Assembly: GCA_964611385.1 (NCBI GenBank)
Contig: CAZSXS010000037.1
Coordinates: 1 to 32,218, forward strand
Origin: CAZSXS01 sp964611385
GTDB taxonomy: Bacteria > Bacillota > Clostridia > Lachnospirales > CAYPQA01
Reading direction: 5' to 3'
Length of the DNA stretch: 32,218 nt
Within the stretch, counting starts at the first letter, position 1. Each line of letters starts with the position of its first letter. Under the pieces are notes generated by a model. The model was not told the origin of the DNA. It was given only the letters and a program-made list of their open reading frames with translations, and did not search any database. Below are positions 31,783 to 32,218 of the stretch, in pieces. The position numbers and the translations under genes are program-made.

Positions 31783-32218
31783 AAACTCCTAATAATTTCC
31801 AGGAGGTGATTATCGTCAATTAAACTCCGCAATAAACTAGCTTTAACACTATATTTTTTAGGCTGCTTACCTATATGATTTTTATGAAGCAGAAGAGCAA
31901 GCTTTCTAAATATGTTCAAGTTTTTTTGACCATTATCAGATAAAATAGCGCACTTATCTTCTGAAAAAACAACATCTAACAACTAGTGCATACTTTCGAT
32001 TTTCCAGTGTTCACGAGAAATTCTCAAAAGTTCTTTCGCATCGGTATCAAGGCTAGAAATGTAATAGCTTGTTTCATCAGAAGTTACATCTTTTGTTGTG
32101 ACAATACGCCTAACATAAAACACTGTGGTGAGACCTTCCCAATCCTTTTTGGAGAACAACCAGTTTATATACGCCTTTCGGAATGAAAATAGCATCAAGC
32201 AACAAGTGTAACAACATC
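31779..32218 (-). pseudogene. ISAs1-family transposase, 3' part, broken by in-frame TAG
   Basis: The C-terminal part of an ISAs1-type DDE transposase enters from the right edge. Seen are DWEGLTTVFYVRRIV, SYYISSLDTDAKELLRISREHW, KIESMH, then after a stop LLDVVFSEDKCAI and NLNIFRKLALLLHK. The family consensus here reads HW-IEN-LHW-LDV, with the last catalytic glutamate in IE. The TAG at 31983-31985 replaces the tryptophan codon TGG in that LHW, so one base change splits the protein in the same frame. The frame continues past 32198 to the window edge but looks unlike the family there, so a further defect or a diverged N-terminal part is possible. No terminal inverted repeat is visible downstream of the gene. 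Confidence 0.8.

Noticed and set aside
1..32218. CRISPR array
   Set aside because: No series of regularly spaced direct repeats and no cas genes are present.

Overview
The window looks like a chromosomal segment of an anaerobic, low-to-mid GC Firmicute of the class Clostridia. This rests on gene content (RadA, a stand-alone ferritin-like protein, DUF1858, the acpS-nnr pair, E. coli-type SpeD beside a short fold-type I decarboxylase, a TIGR03916/TIGR03915-like pair), strong GGAGG ribosome binding sites, several TTG/GTG starts and U-rich intrinsic terminators. The species cannot be named from the sequence alone.

Layout. Positions 1-225 hold a minus-strand promoter with an A/T-tract upstream element and an rRNA-type leader, so an rRNA operon probably begins just off the left edge. 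Next come radA with a Gfo/Idh/MocA oxidoreductase (544-2908), then glycogen phosphorylase with its own promoter, leader hairpin and terminator (2950-5691), then a radical SAM gene and its partner (5980-8109). A small DUF6514-like gene and hflX lie on the minus strand (8339-9979). A 172-bp MITE-like element with 20-bp inverted ends and a 10-bp target duplication sits just upstream of the hflX promoter. Then: a ferritin-like protein; a cluster of a SHOCT-like protein with a cysteine-rich tail, signal peptidase I and a DUF1858 protein; acpS and nnr; a SWIM-SNF2 helicase with an MFS transporter; an iron-type alcohol dehydrogenase; and a lone tRNA-Gln(CUG).

From 20.5 to 22.9 kb the content looks accessory: a PadR-like regulator with a palindromic operator, a J-domain/DUF697-like membrane protein, and two gene remnants. 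A UROD-like protein follows, then a polyamine operon (speD, an Orn/Lys/Arg decarboxylase, speE) with an acetate transporter gene behind it. mgtE comes next, preceded by about 310 nt of leader containing mutually exclusive helices, a possible leader peptide and an intrinsic terminator right before the ribosome binding site. The right end holds a sirtuin, two small membrane proteins, an unknown protein, and an ISAs1-type transposase broken by an in-frame TAG.

Strongest leads: the mgtE leader, the MITE whose ends resemble the ISAs1 family, the J-domain/QY-repeat/DUF697 protein, the 13-cysteine tail next to lepB, and the uncharacterised radical SAM pair with a hairpin between its genes.
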